Shown piece after piece: positions 1 through 10,786 of a stretch of 64,000 nucleotides of DNA. The notes beneath the pieces are model-generated. The model had not been told where the DNA came from. It did not search any database and worked only from the letters and a program-made list of their open reading frames with translations. Each line of letters opens with the position of its first letter. Position 1 is the stretch's first letter. A program made the position numbers and the translations under genes. Origin of the DNA: Taxillus chinensis (taxonomy: Eukaryota; Streptophyta; Magnoliopsida; Santalales; Loranthaceae); assembly GCA_023512835.1 (NCBI GenBank), contig CM042085.1:44874189-44938188 (forward strand), in the 5' to 3' direction.

Positions 1-390
1 TATTAAGTCCAAACATACAAGAGTGCCCAAACATGCTTTTATTACATAAAACTCCTCATTACAATATCCTCCCACTGGGGTTACAAAGCTCACACAAAAA
101 CAGCGAAACTCAAATAATAATAAACAAAGCCACAAAACAGAACTGCCTCCAACTTGGGTGTTCCCGCCTAACGCCTGTAGGTCCCTGTAGAAAAACCAAA
201 CACAGTAGGAGGGGTGAGCAACCACAGCTCAGTAGGGATCATGTCTCCCCAACCCATCCCATGCTCCTAGCATCTACATGCCATGTGTACAAGTGCAGTG
301 TCGTGATACAATTATTTCAACAAATATAATGGCAAGCTATATCAGCAAATACAATTATTTCCACAGCCACACAGGCTAGCACATGAACAG

Positions 391-498
391 TCCCGGGCTT
401 CCACAGCCACCGGGTTTCACAATAGTCCCGGGCTTCCACAGCCACCGGGTTTCACAAAACAGTCCCGGGCTTCCACAGCCACCGGGTTTCACAAAACA
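391..498. repeat. Short tandem repeat in Chromo-1 3' LTR (3 copies, 35-37 bp)
   Basis: Units starting at 391, 426 and 463 share the core TCCCGGGCTTCCACAGCCAC followed by CGGGTTTCACAA. The other LTR has five units (15865, 15902, 15939, 15974, 16011), so the array has changed copy number since insertion. Confidence 0.9.
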
Positions 499-761
499 CA
501 GTATACATAACCACTCAGGCATAAAACCAAACACTTAGTAGGCACACATTCACAAATGTACAAACCCAACCACTCAGGCATAAAAACAAACACTTGGCAT
601 GCACACCTTTACCAACTCACAATTCTAGCCATACCGACATATTATCAAACACATACTGGGCATATTCATACAAACATATTCACATAGGCATTTTATCAAA
701 CATTTAACATGCACTGCCCACCCAACATCAGAATCACACCAAAATGCCATTGAAAGCCAAC

Positions 762-791
762 ATTCATATAGGAGATCACACCTATATGAAT
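762..791 (-). promoter_or_regulatory. Conserved LTR stem-loop (Chromo-1 3' LTR)
   Basis: This is a perfect 11-bp inverted repeat, ATTCATATAGG and CCTATATGAAT, around an 8-nt loop that reads TGTGATCT on the transcribed minus strand. It lies about 265 bp downstream of the TATA box, so it would be in the RNA leader and 3' end. The same structure recurs at 16310-16339, 32355-32384 and 37043-37072, in the last two with a compensatory pair change. Confidence 0.75.
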
Positions 792-1055
792 TTACATATA
801 AGTATTATAGCAATAACAATGGAAACTTTACAAAATATCCACAGGGCCTAACCCCGGAATAGACCAGGAAAAGAGGAACCCCTACCTCAAAGATCCTCCA
901 CGCTCTTGCCTCCACGCTTAATGCCGTCGAACCACGGGAATGACAACGACGACCCACGAACCGGAGCTCTCTCTCTCAATCTCCCTCTCTCTCTCTCTGT
1001 GACGGCTGCGGCGGCTGACAACAAAAACCCTAAACCTAAAATAAAGAGAGCTCCT

Positions 1056-1205
1056 CTTTATATAGACCTCACTTATCAAAACGACGTAGTTTTGATAAAT
1101 GAAATCCCACCATCAAAACGACGTAGTTTTGATAAATGAAACACACCATCAAAACGACGTAGTTTTGATAAATAAAACACACCATCAAAACGACGTAGTT
1201 TTGAT
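1056..1205 (-). promoter_or_regulatory. LTR promoter: four CRE-like palindromes upstream of a TATA box
   Basis: On the minus strand a TATA box (TATATAAAG, 1056-1064) is preceded after 10 bp by four copies of a palindrome with arms ATCAAAAC and GTTTTGAT around GACGTA. They start at 1075, 1112, 1148 and 1184, a spacing of 36-37 bp. The ACGT core is the type bound by plant bZIP factors; binding here is inferred. Downstream follow a TAGGTTTAGGGTTT block and a GA-rich leader (CT-rich on the plus strand, about 970-1002). Confidence 0.75.
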
Positions 1206-1448
1206 AAATAAAACATGAACTAACCACTCCGCTTCCACACAGGACAAAATACCCACAATCCGAACATGGTCATTGTCACACGCAGCCTCTACACGCTCCC
1301 ACTTGAGCTCATTACACTCTCTAACAACCAAGCCACGAAGACTCGTAGAAACACTCCTTCGGGTCTTCCACCTTTCGACCCAAGCGTTCGCCCAGGGTAT
1401 TGTTCATCTTCGTTCCAGCTTGTTCTACCCAAAACACGGGTCATTACA

Positions 1449-1771
1449 TCCTCTCCCCCTTAAGACTTTTCGTCCTCGAAAAGAAACAACATGCAAGGAA
1501 AACAAACACATGCGGCCCATTTGCAAGACAGCGAGCCACAACGCCTAGATGGATCACACAACATAACAGGACATCTCAAACACATTTTGCAATCTCAAAA
1601 CACATCTCAATAAAAATACCAGTTTACAAGTAGAAATACAAATACACCGAAGCATGAACCACAAAAAAAACACATCACTACAGCCACCTCCCCCCCTTAA
1701 GATTGTTCGTCCTCGAACAACTTTGGGTGTTGCTCACGCATCATGGATTCGCGTTCCCATATTTCCTCCAT
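1449..1771 (-). pseudogene. Chromo-1 pol C terminus (chromodomain tail) and polypurine tract
   Basis: Read on the minus strand, 1771-1697 encodes 24 residues ending WERESMMREQHPKLF then EDEQS and a stop. This matches the end of the chromodomain region of Tekay/Del-type integrases, where WERE..M....P.LF is typical. The stop codon runs into a polypurine tract. A second copy of the FEDEKS-stop plus purine tract lies at about 1449-1485 and a third, degenerate one at about 2186-2220. Only the one at 1449 abuts the LTR. The upstream part of the domain is not readable. Confidence 0.6.
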
Positions 1772-3152
1772 AGGACGTGTCATCCTCAAAAAGACAATAC
1801 ACTTTCCATAATGCACATGCTGATGCACATCGCCCACAACCATTCACATACCCGCGACTGAAGATATCACACAATAACACACATGAAGGCACGTACCCAC
1901 AGACCCAATACAACACAGCATGATAGGGAAACACATTCTAATCTCACAAACAACCCTTGTTCTCCTCACCTAACACATGTCACAAGTATTCACATGTCAC
2001 GACAGTATAAGACATATACACCCATCACTAACACGTTTAACAGATCACATAGGTCACAGAGCAACTCACATCATAAACACCACCACAAGGAACAACTCAC
2101 AAACAAAACACTACTACACGTTGAACGTTCCACCGCCCATTCACCAACATTATAAACTCATCCGCAGGGAGTGTCCTCACAACCTTCCCACCTTTGGACT
2201 TTTCGTCCCCGAAAAGAGAAAGCAAGTAGTAAACATCACGAGAAGATCAAAGCAACACATAACACCCAGGAGCACAACCAGGACTAGAGCTTGGCCAATT
2301 AGCGTGCCGACAACAACTCATGTGAGCAAGTCGACAACGGTGAGGTTGAGAAACCTCCCACAGATTCATAAGCCTATGTGTGAAGCATCCATTCGCTAGA
2401 ATTCATATGATTGAACGAGAAGTCACCGCATCGACATAGCAGGTACTCGGCGTTAGACGCCTACTCGTGTCACAATAAGACCAACACGCCACAATGTAGA
2501 ATACCCAACAATGACACCACCGAGATTTGATGTCAACGGACACAACCAATTTACAAAGCAGCCACACTCCATATGTAGACCTTACCCTGACAGCAAACAC
2601 AAAGAGGTCACAAGGAAACACAAACAAACAAGAGAAAAGCATTATGCAAACCACAATCGCATTCCCACACATGGAGATCACCCCAAGCAGCACCATCACC
2701 ACTGCTAAAACCACCTCACTCTATAGCGATACACGCAACAACAGAACCCAACCAATGCCAAAGGGAACTCAAGATGACTTACAATCCAGGACACAACTAC
2801 ATCAGGATGAAGTTTGCCCTTCACCAATTCGGTCATAGTCAACAAGACGCCCAACGGTGTCCAAGGAGTAACTCAAAACAACAAACGTAGTACCATACTC
2901 AATCACGGCAAGACCAAAAAAAACTACTATTGGGCTAACACCAGTCACCAACGTTGAGAATCTACTAAAGAATCCCATGAACGAGAACGTCACACAAATA
3001 ACACCTCTCTGACTACGGTCAAATAGGGATCCACCAAGGTCCCACACAGCCTTCACTAACTGAGGCTTATGTTACAACCCAAGTGATAACGCCTTACTCA
3101 GTCGGCAGACATTCCATGCGATAAGAATCCTTTGACGCTGGGTAGTTGCCAA
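1772..3152 (-). other. Degenerate Chromo-1 internal sequence (3' half)
   Basis: This sequence lies between the chromodomain remnant and the Copia-1 insertion. It is CA-rich on the plus strand, and I could not align any reverse transcriptase or integrase motif. It is probably decayed pol or 3' untranslated sequence. Short open frames on both strands show no recognisable domain. Confidence 0.5.
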
Positions 3153-3157
3153 CAACG

Positions 3158-4983
3158 TGTTGGGATAGTGCTATATAAAGCAATGTGTAATCCTAATAAT
3201 GTAAAGACTATTTCTGATTAATTGAAATATTTTTTGTTTAAATATTTATTAGATTGCATTATTCTGCTTTCTTGTGTGGCTGAGCATCATAACATCTCAT
3301 TGCTTATCAAAGTCTATTACTGGGTATGTGTGAGACACATACAATAGATCCACTAATTAGACTAAGTATAAAATTAGTTCACAATCGGTTAATAGAGTTT
3401 GGGATGCTCTATTCTGATAAGATTGTGGTGCGGACTATTTCCATAGTGGGAGTGATCTAATCTAGGATCATTGTAAAGAGTTTACAAATAGTAGTGCCAG
3501 TATGTAATCATACATATTGAACAGGACCATGATAGAATAAGTTCTTCAACTAATATCCGTTGCATTGTATGAAGAACTTTATATTTTATCGCTAGATGAC
3601 TGATTTATGGATTAATCTTAATCCAGACCGTTTGATTAACTCATGTCTATAATTTATGTCTTTTGACTTATTAATGAGTGAGAGGCTTAGTGCTTCAAAT
3701 ACCTCGATATCTTGGAGATATAATATTATAGATAGTGGGAGCGTCAAGTCGGATGCATGGAATCCAATCGCTTCGTTATACGAAGAGTAATGATATTCCC
3801 ATGTTGTTTAATTCGGGATTCTTGGGTGAATCAAGCGCTTGTAATTATATTAGATATAATTTATTATAAATCCTAATTCATGATTGGATTATGAATAGGT
3901 CGCCCATTAGAGAATTAATGGTAACACATGGATAAAGATATAATTAGATAGGTTAAACGGAATCTATTGATACCTGTCTCTAATTATGAATATCATAGTG
4001 GAGGATCATATCACATGGAAATCAGTTATATCGATGGACAAATAATTTATTATGGATTCTTGTAATCATATCTGCTTGATCTTAGAGTGCAGTTTTAGTC
4101 CCTAATCGTGGCTCGGACTAAAACTAATAAATAATGATTTAATTGATTAATGAGATTAATTAATTAAATATTATTTATTGGAGCTTCGATTAAGTGGGTC
4201 CATTTGGTCCCTCTTGCTAGCACCGTTTATTCTTGTATGGAGTACTGGATCGTTGTGAGTTAATTCTCTGGTTGTGCTTAATAGCTAATTAATTAACGTG
4301 TGTTAATATATATTTAAAAGTTAAATATATATCACATGGTTATTTATTTAATTAGATTAAATAAATAATAATAAATATTTTATCCATTTAATGTGATTAA
4401 ATGAATAAATATATTATTTATTTATTTGATAAATAAATAATATTATATATTTATTTAATTAGTTTGTTGCGTAATAATTATATTATTTAAATAGTTTAAA
4501 TAATATGTATTATTATTATTTAACTAAAGGGGCGTATGCGTAATAGAACAGGGGTAACCCTAGGTCTATAAATAGATACATAGCCTCCTAGGTTAAATGG
4601 TGTGCGTGTGCAATCATTGACAGCCAAGAGAGAGAGAGAGACAGGTGACGGCCAACCCTAGCAGAGGTGGTGTTCCTGTTCTTTGATCCAAGGGTGCCAC
4701 ACCACTGTACTCCTTGAGAAGGTGAATAGCAGAGAAGGCTATTTGGTGGTTGAATCCAGGAGGCTGCGAGGACGATCAAAGGCAGATCGTGAGTTCGTTC
4801 TTGGAGGGAAAAGAAGAGGGTTCTAGCTTTACCGTTCTTCAGGTTGGTTTCTTCTTTTCTCTCTTTGCAAAATTAAACGAATTGATTCATGTTTAGATCC
4901 TGCTTGTTTGTTTCTTTGGAATAAAATTTTTAAAATTCGTTTCAGCTGCGGTTAATCGTTAACCCCATTCCAGTATTCCAACA
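3158..4983 (+). repeat. Copia-1 5' LTR
   Basis: This 1826-bp LTR runs from TGTTGGGATAGTGC to CCAGTATTCCAACA. It contains an AT-rich block of TTATT/AATAA repeats (about 4290-4530). After that come CTATAAATAGATACATAG (about 4566-4583), a good TATA box candidate, and a GA-rich stretch (about 4628-4645) like those after the TATA boxes of the chromovirus LTRs. Confidence 0.95.
4566..4583 (+). promoter_or_regulatory. Probable Copia-1 TATA box
   Basis: The sequence TCTATAAATAGATACA matches a plant TATA box, lies about 400 bp before the end of the LTR, and is repeated in the 3' LTR near 12193. A GAGAGAGAGA leader follows about 45 bp downstream. Confidence 0.55.
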
Positions 4984-4985
4984 AT

Positions 4986-4997
4986 TGGTATCAGAGC
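4986..4997 (+). other. Copia-1 primer-binding site (tRNA-iMet type)
   Basis: TGGTATCAGAGC lies 2 bp after the 5' LTR. It is the common plant copia primer site, complementary to the 3' end of initiator methionine tRNA. Confidence 0.93.
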
Positions 4998-6821
4998 TTT
5001 AAACATGTTAATCAATTTGTTTAATTTGGCCCTGGATGTATGAATAGAAGTAGTGGCACTCTAGGGTTCATATGTTTATACATGAGATGTATGTTACAGG
5101 TGGTGTATGGATTTATATATTTTGTTCATGTGATGAATGATTTAATATACATATTAATTGTGATGGTTTGCCGGCCTTGGGATCTTAGATTTGGTTGTAT
5201 TTACATGGGATGTAATTTGCTAGAGGGGCGGTCTATCATCACCGTGTTTCCCTACTAGTTTTTCTTTATTTTGTTTTAAGATCTTGTAAGCCAGGATTGG
5301 CATAAGTTTATTCTATGTAATATTCTTGAGCTTGAGAGGAAAATCAGCATATGAAGATCGTGCAATGACTTACCTCTCGCAGCAGCCAGTACTCAACCAA
5401 CCAATGTTTTCTCATCGCTTGGTATCTCACCACATGCATGCCGATTGCATGTGTCAAGCCCGTCATCGAAGTTGTTACCAAAAAAAAAAACAAGAGTTGG
5501 TCTTCACGTTTTTTTTTAATGGATTGGATGGCTAAAACCATAATGCAAAAGAAATACATGTGGGCCCTATTTTTTTAAAAAATTCAGCAAGGAGTTACGT
5601 GGAGAGTAGTCTTCACACAAAAAAAAAAGGGTAACCCAAATGTTTTTAATGATACAGGCGGGAAAATAGGCAATAATAGGCTGAAGATTGGCATTTATTA
5701 TCCCATGCAATTTCAAAAATTATGAAGTCAATGCTATATCAGATTTGGAGGCTCCAATCACGTCAGTTATTTTTAGCAGTCGGGCTTGACTTAGTTTCCT
5801 ATTTTTATTTTAAAATTATTATTTTAGAAATAAAAATATTGACATAGTTAATTTTGGAAGATTAGATCTTTTTATAATTATCTATATCAGTCTTAAATGA
5901 AAAATAATTTTATAATTGAATAATTGTTATTCATAATTAAATTATTTTAATTTTAAGTGGGAGATAATTTTAATAGATAATTGTTATCTATTAAAATTAT
6001 TTAGGCTGCATGCAAGATGAAGACAATGAAGATCAACCAGAAAGATGAAGATAAAGAGCCTGCAAGAGTGTCTTGTTTTTGCTTTATTTTTCTTCATAGG
6101 ATGGATCCCTTGGTATTACGGCCGTAGTTTATTCAATGTTTGTTTTATAAATTGCGCATCACATGATCACATGCCATATATAATTAGGAGTGTCGTCTAC
6201 ATATTTTTTTTTCATGCATCATATTTTATTTAAGAGTTAAATAAAAATATTAAAACCCAAAATTTTAAAATATTGAGTGTGAGAGGGTTTTATTGGGAAT
6301 AAGACCCATGGTCTCCATTATTAAATAACTAAGGTATATGTCTTAATGTATCTCCGAAGAGATTTTATGGACTAGGCTAAAGTTATTTTCCTAAAAGGAT
6401 AGTTTACTTATTATTTAAACCAGCTGATTGACATCTCGCCAAAGCTAGGCAATTCAAAAGGTTTAGGTAATAAGACACGAAATAATGGTTATACACTCAA
6501 CACGATCTCTTGCATTAATCTTCCAAAGAGGCGCTGTTGCAAGGGATGTGGACCAAATATAAACGAAAATTGAATTGGTTGAATATGCGATATTTAGGAA
6601 AGCCAAATCAATTGGGAGGGTCCCGACAAAGTAAGAAAAAAGTTTATTCTCCCAAAGGAGGTTTATTGATTCTGGATATTTTGTTATTCGTTGTAAGAGT
6701 ATTGATTTAGGGTTTTATTAATACTTGTGCATTCATACATTCATTAATGTATATGCATTTTACTAAATTTAGTTATGATGTATGTCATTCTAAAACATTT
6801 TATATTTTATATTTTCAGAAA
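4998..6821 (+). other. Copia-1 5' untranslated leader (1.8 kb)
   Basis: This is a long AT-rich non-coding stretch between the primer site and gag. It has A/T runs (5479-5489, 5566-5580) and no domain in any frame. It ends TATTTTCAG about 4 bp before the gag ATG, which resembles a plant 3' splice site. A matching donor candidate, CAG then GTTGGTTTC, lies near 4840 in the LTR. A leader intron is possible but unproven. Confidence 0.6.
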
Positions 6822-8203
6822 ATGTCTTTTAACCCGCTAGCCGTTTTATTGAGCCAAAATAAATTGACCGGTGAAAATTTCAATGATTGGAAGCGTAATC
6901 GAATATTGTGTTAGCTCCTGAAAAGCACAAGTTTGTCTTATCGAGCCTTGTCCACCTAAACCTCCTGGCTAATGCTTCGAAAACTGGAAAGGATGCCTAT
7001 GATAAGTGGATTGCGTCCGATGATATGACGCGTTGTTACATGTTGGCATCCATGTCCAATGTGTTGCAACAACAACATCAAGGGATGCGAACTGCCAAGG
7101 ATATCATGGATTCTTTACAGGCTATGTTTGGGGAGATCTCAATTCGTGCGCGGTTTGAGGCCGTGAGAGCTATTATGAATAGTCGCATGAAAGTGGGAAA
7201 TCCTATTAGGGATCATCTCTTAGAGATCATGGCTCATTTTAATGAGGCTGAGATCCATGGAGCTAGTATAGATCAACAGACTCAGGTTGGTATGATACTA
7301 GAGACTCTCCCTGATAACTTCATTTCTTTTAAGACAAATTATGTCTTGAATAAAATGGATCTAAACCTCACCACTCTTATGACTGAATTACAAACCTATG
7401 AGGGAATGATTAAGTCTAAGAAAGGTGAGGTGAACATGGTTGTTGCTAGTTCTTCTCTTAAGAAGAAGAAGAAGCTAAGTGACAAGAAAAATGCATCTTT
7501 AAAAGCCAAGAGGAAGGTGAACAAGAAAAAGAAGACTCCAAAAGCTGGAAAGTGTTTCCATTGCGGCAAAGAAGGGCACTGGAAGAGGAACTGTAAAGAG
7601 TACCTCCAAACAGTGAAGCCAAAGGAAGGTATTGTACTTGTCCTTGAAACTGGTTTAGTGGAAAAATCAAATAATCTTTGGATTATAGATTCTGGTGCCA
7701 CTAATAATGTTTGTACTTCTTTGCAGGGACTTCAGGTCCAAAGGCGACTTAGGGAAGGGGAATTCATTTTTAGAGTTGGCACTGGAGATTCAGTTTCAGC
7801 AATGGCAGTGGGAGTGCTAAAGTTATATTTTAGAAATAAATTTATTTTGTTAAAGGATTGTTTTTATGTACCTGAGTTAAACAGGAATTTGATTTTAGTT
7901 TCTTCTTTGGTTGAACATGGTTATTCTATTCGTTTTGCTGAAAATGTTTCAGTTTATAAGAATAATATTTTGATATGTTCTGGTATAAAGGAAAACAATC
8001 TTTACAAAATTAATCCTAGCATTCATACATTGTTGAACACTGAAATAATTGATGATGAACCCATTCCAAAACGAGTTAAGTTAGATACAAATGAAACATA
8101 TCTATGGCACGTGAGACTTGGACATATTAACCAAACTAGGATTCAAAGGTTAGTAAAGGATGGACTTGAATGGTTTAGAGGTTACTCCTTTACCCACATG
8201 TGA
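6822..8203 (+). pseudogene. Copia-1 gag and protease (frameshifted)
   Basis: The ATG at 6822 opens a typical copia gag N terminus (NPLAVLLSQNKLTG...FNDWKRN). A one-base deletion near 6900 ends that frame, and the adjacent frame continues to 8203. Visible parts in order: the gag helical domain (UBN2-type), a lysine-rich linker, a CCHC zinc knuckle CFHCGKEGHWKRNC at about 7553-7594, and the aspartic protease motif IIDSGATNNVC at about 7682-7714. The integrase zinc-binding start follows (LWHVRLGHIN, about 8102-8131). Gag packages the RNA and the protease cuts the polyprotein. Another frameshift near 8170 moves into the integrase core. Confidence 0.88.
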
Positions 8204-9183
8204 ATCATGTTTGGAGGGTAAAATGACCAAGAGGTCTTTTCCTTCGAAAGGACATCGTGTTAATGATCTCCTAGAGCTAGTACATACAGATGTTTGTGGA
8301 CCATTTAATGTACAAGCAAGAAAAGGTTATGAGTATTTCGTCACTTTTATTGACGATTTCTCTAGATATGGATATGTTTACCTAATACACCGTAAGTCAG
8401 AGACTTTTGAAAAGTTCAAAGAATTTCGGACTAAGACGGAAAAGCAATTAGGTAAATCTATCAAGATGCTTCGATCAGATCGAGGTGGAGAGTACCTGGA
8501 TAATGAGTTTAGGTCATATCTAACTGATAATGGGATATTGTCTCAACTCTCTGCACCTGGCACACCACAACAAAATGGTGTTGCAGAGAGGAGGAATAGG
8601 ACAATGCTTGACATGATGAGATCAATGTTAAGTAGTTCATCATTGCCCAAATCGTTTTGGGGGTATGCACTACAAACGTCTGTTTATTTGATAAATAGGG
8701 TACCTTCTAAATCCATACCTAAGACACCATTCGAATTATGGACAGGTCGTAAACCAAGTTTAAGGCATATCCGAATTTTGGGGGTGTAGGGCTCATGTCA
8801 AAAGGGCTAAGGTGGATAAGTTGGATGCACGCACTGAGTTGTGCATTTTTGTAGGATATCCAAAAGAAACGAAAGGTGGTTTATTTTATAGTTAGAAAGA
8901 TAATAAAGTATTTGTATCGACAAATGCTAAATATCTTGAAGATGACCATATTAAAAATCACAAATCAGATCATCGAATAGAGTTGGATGAGATACCAGTT
9001 GATGAGATCAGTGGCCCAACTCAGGATCAACATGATGAGATCATTATTGATCAACCAATCATAAGAAATGAGACCACAACATTGGAACAACATCCAGTTA
9101 CTTTGTGTCGTAGTGGGAGGGTTGTTAGACAACCGGACCGTTACATGGGAGTTGGAGATGCTCTGGTAGCTATCTCTCGATGA
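8160..9183 (+). pseudogene. Copia-1 integrase (frameshifted)
   Basis: The core frame (8160-8789) shows the rest of the zinc motif (CESCLEGK) and the DDE catalytic residues. These are Asp in HTDVCGPF, Asp in [11 protein letters not shown] and Glu in [10 protein letters not shown], followed by the copia [12 protein letters not shown] block. A frameshift at about 8787 and a TAG near 8895 break it before the variable linker (8983-9183), which ends near the RT start. The enzyme would insert the cDNA into the host chromosome. The catalytic triad itself is intact. Confidence 0.88.
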
Positions 9184-9189
9184 TCATAA

Positions 9190-10290
9190 AGATGATCCCT
9201 TGACCCTGAGTGATGCACTCGAATGATGTAGATTCCAAAGCATGGCAACAAGCAATGGATGTTGAAATGAATTCAATGTATTCAAACCAAGTTTGGGAAC
9301 TTGTGGATTTGCCCAAAGGGGTGAAACCAATTGGATGCAAATGGATTTATAAAAGGAAAAGAGGCGCGGATGGAAAAGTAGAGACTTTTAAAGCTAGGCT
9401 AGTAGCCAAGGGCTACACCCAGAAAGAAGGTATCGATTATGAGGAAACCTTCTCTCCGGTTGCTATGCTCAAATCCATTCGCATCCTCCTGTCTATAGCG
9501 CACATCTCGATTATGAGATTTGGCAAATGGACGTGAAAACGGCATTCTTGAATGGTCGTTTGGAGGAGAGTATCTATATGATACAGCCTGAAGGATTCAT
9601 TGCTAAAGGGCAACAACATAAAGTATGCAAGTTGCAGAGATCCATTTATGGACTCAAACAAGCCTCTAGGTTTTGGAACATTAGATTTGACGAGGTGGTC
9701 AAATCATTTGATTTCAAGCGAGCATAGACGAGCCATGCGTCTACAAAGCAAGATAAAGGATGGAAATGTGGTCTTTCTTATTCTTTATGTTGATGATATT
9801 CTTATCATTGGGAATGATATAGTATCATTGGAATCGGTCAAACAGTGGTTGACTAAACAATTCCAGATGAAAGACTTGGGAGAAGCAAGCTATGTTCTTG
9901 GAATCCGTATTTACCGTGATAGGAAGAACAAGATGTTAGCATTATCCCAAGCCTCGTACATAGATAAAATACTTGAGAAGTATTGTATGCAAAATTCTAA
10001 AAAGGGTCAACAACCCATGAGAAATGGAATTACGTTGTCTAAGGAAATGTCTCCTAAGACACAAGCAGAGATCGATAGCATGCGAAAGATACCCTATGCT
10101 TCAGCAGTTGGTAGTCTAATGTATGCTATGTTATGTACGAGATCGGATATTTGTTATGCGGTGGGAATTGTTAGTAGATATCAATCGAATCCGGGAATCA
10201 AACATTGGGAATCAGTTAAGCATATTCTTAAGTATCTTCGGAGAACTAGGAATTACATGCTCGTGTATTCAGGGTCAGATTTGACGCTTG
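9190..10290 (+). pseudogene. Copia-1 reverse transcriptase (frameshifted)
   Basis: RT starts with [12 protein letters not shown] and continues through [20 protein letters not shown], the catalytic region [10 protein letters not shown], and YGLKQASRFW. The YVDD motif, LYVDDILIIGND, is at about 9784-9819. Frameshifts near 9200, 9505 and 9725 split it into three frames, and another near 10290 leads into RNase H. The order after integrase confirms the copia superfamily. Confidence 0.88.
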
Positions 10291-10772
10291 TGGGATACAC
10301 TCGATTCCGATTTTCAATCAGATCCAGATTCGAGGAAATCAACCTCTGGCTCTGTGTTCACTTTGAATGGTGGAGCTATAGTTTGGAGGAGTGTGAAACA
10401 ATCTTGTGTTTCTGACTCTACTATGGAAGCCGAATATGTGGCGGCTTCGGAAGCTGTCAAAGAGGTTGTATGGCTCCGTAACTTCTTAAGGGATTTAGAG
10501 GTTATCCCTGACCTTGAGCAACCCATGACCATTTATTGTGACAATAGTGGTGCGGTTGCAAATAGTAAGGAACCAAGAAGCCATCAAAGGGGAAAACACA
10601 TTGAACGGAAGTTTCACCTCATCGAGACATTGTGGAGCGTGGTGACGTGTCGGTATGCAAGATAGCATCGGAGGACAACCCACCTGATCCTTTTACAAAG
10701 ACTCTTCCTTCTAGAGTTTTTGATGGACACCTTGAGAGGTTGGGAATTCGGGATATGACACGGTTGCTTTAA
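10288..10772 (+). pseudogene. Copia-1 RNase H (frameshifted)
   Basis: The frame from 10288 reads DPDSRKSTSGSVFTLNGG, the MEAEYVAASEA motif, and YCDNSGAV. A frameshift near 10630 precedes the usual C terminus (DPFTKTLPSRVF..HLERLGIRDM), which ends in a stop at 10770-10772, just before the polypurine tract. RNase H removes the RNA strand during reverse transcription. Confidence 0.85.
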
Positions 10773-10773
10773 T

Positions 10774-10786
10774 GCAAGTGGGAGAT
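10774..10786 (+). other. Copia-1 polypurine tract
   Basis: GCAAGTGGGAGAT abuts the 3' LTR and starts 1 bp after the pol stop codon. It is the expected plus-strand priming site. Confidence 0.88.

Larger units (their letters stand above)
1..1448 (-). repeat. Chromo-1 3' LTR (partial, cut by window edge)
   Basis: Bases 1-1448 repeat 15480-17091 almost base for base. Read on the minus strand the LTR starts at 1448 with TGTAATGACCC, directly after the purine run TTAAGGGGGAGAGGA, which is the expected polypurine tract and LTR junction. Compared with the 5' LTR it lacks 96 bp near 1365 and carries three rather than five copies of a 35-37 bp repeat. The U3 promoter (1056-1205) and a stem-loop (762-791) are annotated separately. 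The small open frames here fall inside LTR sequence and are not genes. Confidence 0.92.

Noticed and set aside
1883..2838. Several His/Thr-rich frames on the plus strand
   Set aside because: They come from CA-rich decayed Chromo-1 sequence on the non-coding strand and have no domain.
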